A stretch of DNA of 64,000 bases from assembly GCA_033002965.1 (NCBI GenBank), contig JAURVB010014947.1, forward strand, positions 32,506 to 96,505, in the 5' to 3' direction. A program made the translations under genes and the position numbers. Source of the stretch: Piper betle. Taxonomy: Eukaryota > Streptophyta > Magnoliopsida > Piperales > Piperaceae. Positions 62,616 through 64,000 of the stretch are shown in pieces. Positions within the stretch are counted from its first letter, which is position 1. Each line of letters begins with the position of its first letter. The notes below the pieces were generated by a model. The model had not been told where the DNA came from. It was given only the letters and a program-made list of their open reading frames with translations, and ran no database searches.

Positions 62616-64000
62616 TTACTACGAACAATGAAAACTTAAACGGAAAAAACATAGCAAAGAAGCTTCCATGTTTATGGTCTTTGATGGGAGACGATGATAA
62701 TTGATAAACCAAAATATTCGTTTTGAGTTGACCAATGACAAGCATCATGGACTCTATTTATCCCAGTTTTGTATCAAGTAGACAGTATTAAGCAAAACCG
62801 GTTATACCACACAGAATTCTTGTGTGGGATGACTTACCATACCAGACAGCTTCAAATTGCCCATTAACTATTAGGTGCTTTAGGTTGTATAAGGCATTGA
62901 GGAAAAGTTCTCACGTAATTTTCTACTGTAGGTCAAAATTTACTTGCCAGGTTCCAAAATAAATACTTGTAGGACCGTATCATTCATTAACAGGTGCTTT
63001 TAGCAACTACAAAAAATAAGAACTCTGCCCTTGTTTACAGAGTGGACGCTGTGGCATGATAAAAACTCGATTTCATTATTTGTAACGAGCGAGTAGATGG
63101 TCAATGCTATGCTCACTGCAGGACCAATCAACGAACCCAACAATTCATCTCTCTCTGTCTCTCCCATTTTCTTCATCACATCTTCACGCTCTTTTTCCGA
63201 ACATTTTATAAGAAAAGCAACCCCAAAATGCATACGCAGTAAAACAGAACTTGTTAGTAAATTGCTTAGAACCTTTGCAGTCATTCCCTTTTCCTTCGTC
63301 CATTGTCTTTTAATCACATCACTTTGATACAGGAAACGCCTTCCTTGAAATGAGATTGCTTAATCTAGAGTTAAGCATTAACCAAGGTATAATCCCAACC
63401 TGCATCCACAATTGCAAATAATAAAAATAAATATATTGCTTATCAACTTCGCAAATACATGTCAGTGCATAAGAATAATACTTTTTTCAATTTTTTTGCA
63501 AAAGCAATCAATTTTAGGGAGTGCTGAAAGGACAGACACAATCAATAACAAAACAAGTATCCTATTCATCCTAATGATGTCATAAAATACTGTCCAGAAC
63601 AAAATTGCAAATAAGATCGATATATGACTAGTGTACGACCTGGCCCAAGTGCACATTGATGAGCAAGTCATTTCTTCAAAATGATGAACCAAAGTTGACT
63701 ATCATAAGCCCATCATCACTAATGCCTCAGACCTTACCCTATTAGTTATTTGATATAAAACTAATTTTTGAGAATCTAACGAACTTTGTATTTTCAGACA
63801 ATTCAAGTCAATAAACAATAATCCTTTCTTACCTTTACATGTCCAAAAACTCTATTACCTGATCTCCATGAAAAAAACCTCCCTGATAATGTTCAGGAGA
63901 ACAAAATGCCAGTAAGATACGATAAATATAAATGAACAAATGAAGATATCAAACAAGCTCCTTAAAAATTGTGCTATAACCACAATCAAAATGTGATGCG
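62616..64000. other. AT-rich end of the window; no gene named
   Basis: A minus-strand frame at 63000-63317 (containing KCSEKEREDVMKKMGETERD) has a protein-like look and could be the last exon of a gene extending right, but I recognise no family and cannot confirm splice sites. Nothing else is supported. Confidence 0.3.

Noticed and set aside
63000..63317. Protein-like minus-strand frame
   Set aside because: Could be a terminal exon, but no family was recognised and no splice acceptor could be fixed; left as an observation only.

Overview
This is a window from a flowering-plant nuclear genome. The evidence is plant gene families (a UGT85-type glucosyltransferase, two EXORDIUM-like genes, an FBW2-type F-box gene, a trihelix factor, a plant MPS1 kinase), GT-AG introns, and a mixture of plant LTR retrotransposons, a LINE and small non-autonomous elements. 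GC-rich exons set in AT-rich spacers favour a monocot, but the species cannot be named from sequence alone.

Layout. 0-14.4 kb: a two-exon UGT85 gene (minus), then two EXORDIUM-like genes (plus) about 5.3 kb apart, with a probable 1.9 kb solo LTR (10069-12006) between them. 18.0-31.4 kb is a transposon graveyard. A decayed Copia element (about 18010-26706) is split by a 3.95 kb solo LTR with a perfect AATAA target duplication. Next comes a decayed L1-type LINE, split by a 583 bp TRIM element with a perfect ATTAG duplication. 34-37 kb: the FBW2 gene, with a 5'-UTR intron and one coding intron. 39.8-40.6 kb: a trihelix gene (minus). 41-51 kb: spacers with LTR fragments, a 600 bp terminal-inverted-repeat element with a GC-rich interior, and an old Copia copy carrying a 774 bp hAT-like insertion. 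51.6-55.1 kb: a six-exon MPS1/TTK kinase gene. 55.5-62.4 kb: a small glycine-rich protein gene (minus) broken by a 6.56 kb, fairly young Copia element. The last 1.4 kb holds nothing I can name.

The genes are ordinary plant genes with no operon-like linkage. Two things stand out. First, nearly every conserved reading frame carries one or two single-base length errors, mostly in short homopolymers: both EXL genes, FBW2, trihelix, the Copia polyprotein, and possibly the last kinase exon. This looks more like residual long-read error than the simultaneous death of all of them. Second, the nesting of elements is clear enough to order by target-site duplications. The youngest Copia also shows two structures of its own: a four-fold repeated hairpin in its leader and a 371 bp tandem duplication inside its 3' LTR. 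I saw no CRISPR array, no convincing tRNA or rRNA gene, and no clearly novel multi-gene system.
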